Shown here piece by piece: positions 12,578 through 12,578 of a DNA stretch of 12,578 nt. The stretch is from NCBI GenBank assembly GCA_910578365.1, contig CAJTRC010000071.1:1-12578 (forward strand), read 5' to 3'. The first letter of the stretch is position 1. The number at the start of each line of letters is the position of its first letter. The translations under genes were made by a program, and so were the position numbers. The DNA comes from an uncultured Muribaculaceae bacterium. GTDB taxonomy: Bacteria; Bacteroidota; Bacteroidia; Bacteroidales; Muribaculaceae. The notes below the pieces were generated by a model. That model saw only the letters and a program-made list of their open reading frames with translations, was not told the DNA's origin and ran no database searches.

Positions 12578-12578
12578 A

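Overview
The window looks like a chromosomal segment of a Bacteroidales gut bacterium, possibly Muribaculaceae-like. The evidence is the protein families and their order (lysS-gpsA; debranching enzyme - GT4 glycosyltransferase - GH57), the lack of strong Shine-Dalgarno sites, and four intergenic promoters that fit the Bacteroidota consensus (-33 TTTG, 19-21 bp, -7 TAnnTTTG). Coding DNA is GC-rich and intergenic DNA is AT-rich. No tRNA, rRNA, CRISPR array, phage gene or complete insertion sequence is visible.

Layout: (1) 3-86, the last 27 codons of an unidentified plus-strand gene. (2) 118-1369, a clear promoter and a class I PLP-dependent aminotransferase (aspartate aminotransferase type). 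(3) 1370-1865, a gene-free stretch holding a weak plus-strand terminator, a candidate structured minus-strand RNA of about 160 nt with its own promoter and terminator, a bulged inverted repeat, and a strong terminator for gpsA. (4) 1866-4451, a minus-strand lysS-gpsA operon with its promoter. (5) 4452-5047, a divergent intergenic region containing the promoter and an unusually long (about 280 nt) structured leader of the next operon. (6) 5048-9662, a tightly packed plus-strand glycogen/alpha-glucan operon: debranching enzyme, GT4/GT5-like glycosyltransferase and a GH57 protein. (7) 9663-9776, a convergent spacer built on a perfect 16-bp inverted repeat. (8) 9777-12567, minus-strand genes for a TolC-family protein, an NtrC-like response regulator without an AAA+ domain, and an NtrY-like histidine kinase. 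The TolC frame lacks the N-terminal part of the family and begins in AT-rich DNA that carries a terminator.

How the genes fit together: the three plus-strand glycan genes probably elongate, debranch and trim a cytoplasmic storage alpha-glucan from one transcript. The response regulator and kinase overlap by 4 bp (ATGA) and lie just downstream of the outer-membrane efflux gene, which suggests envelope or efflux control. LysS and GpsA are housekeeping enzymes for translation and phospholipid precursor supply.

Most of the window is ordinary core genome. I see no clear new multi-gene system. The items most worth a second look are the candidate RNA at about 1452-1613, the broken TolC junction at 12445-12578, the structured glycogen-operon leader with an operator-like palindrome inside its promoter, and the possible loss of the catalytic acid in the GH57 protein.
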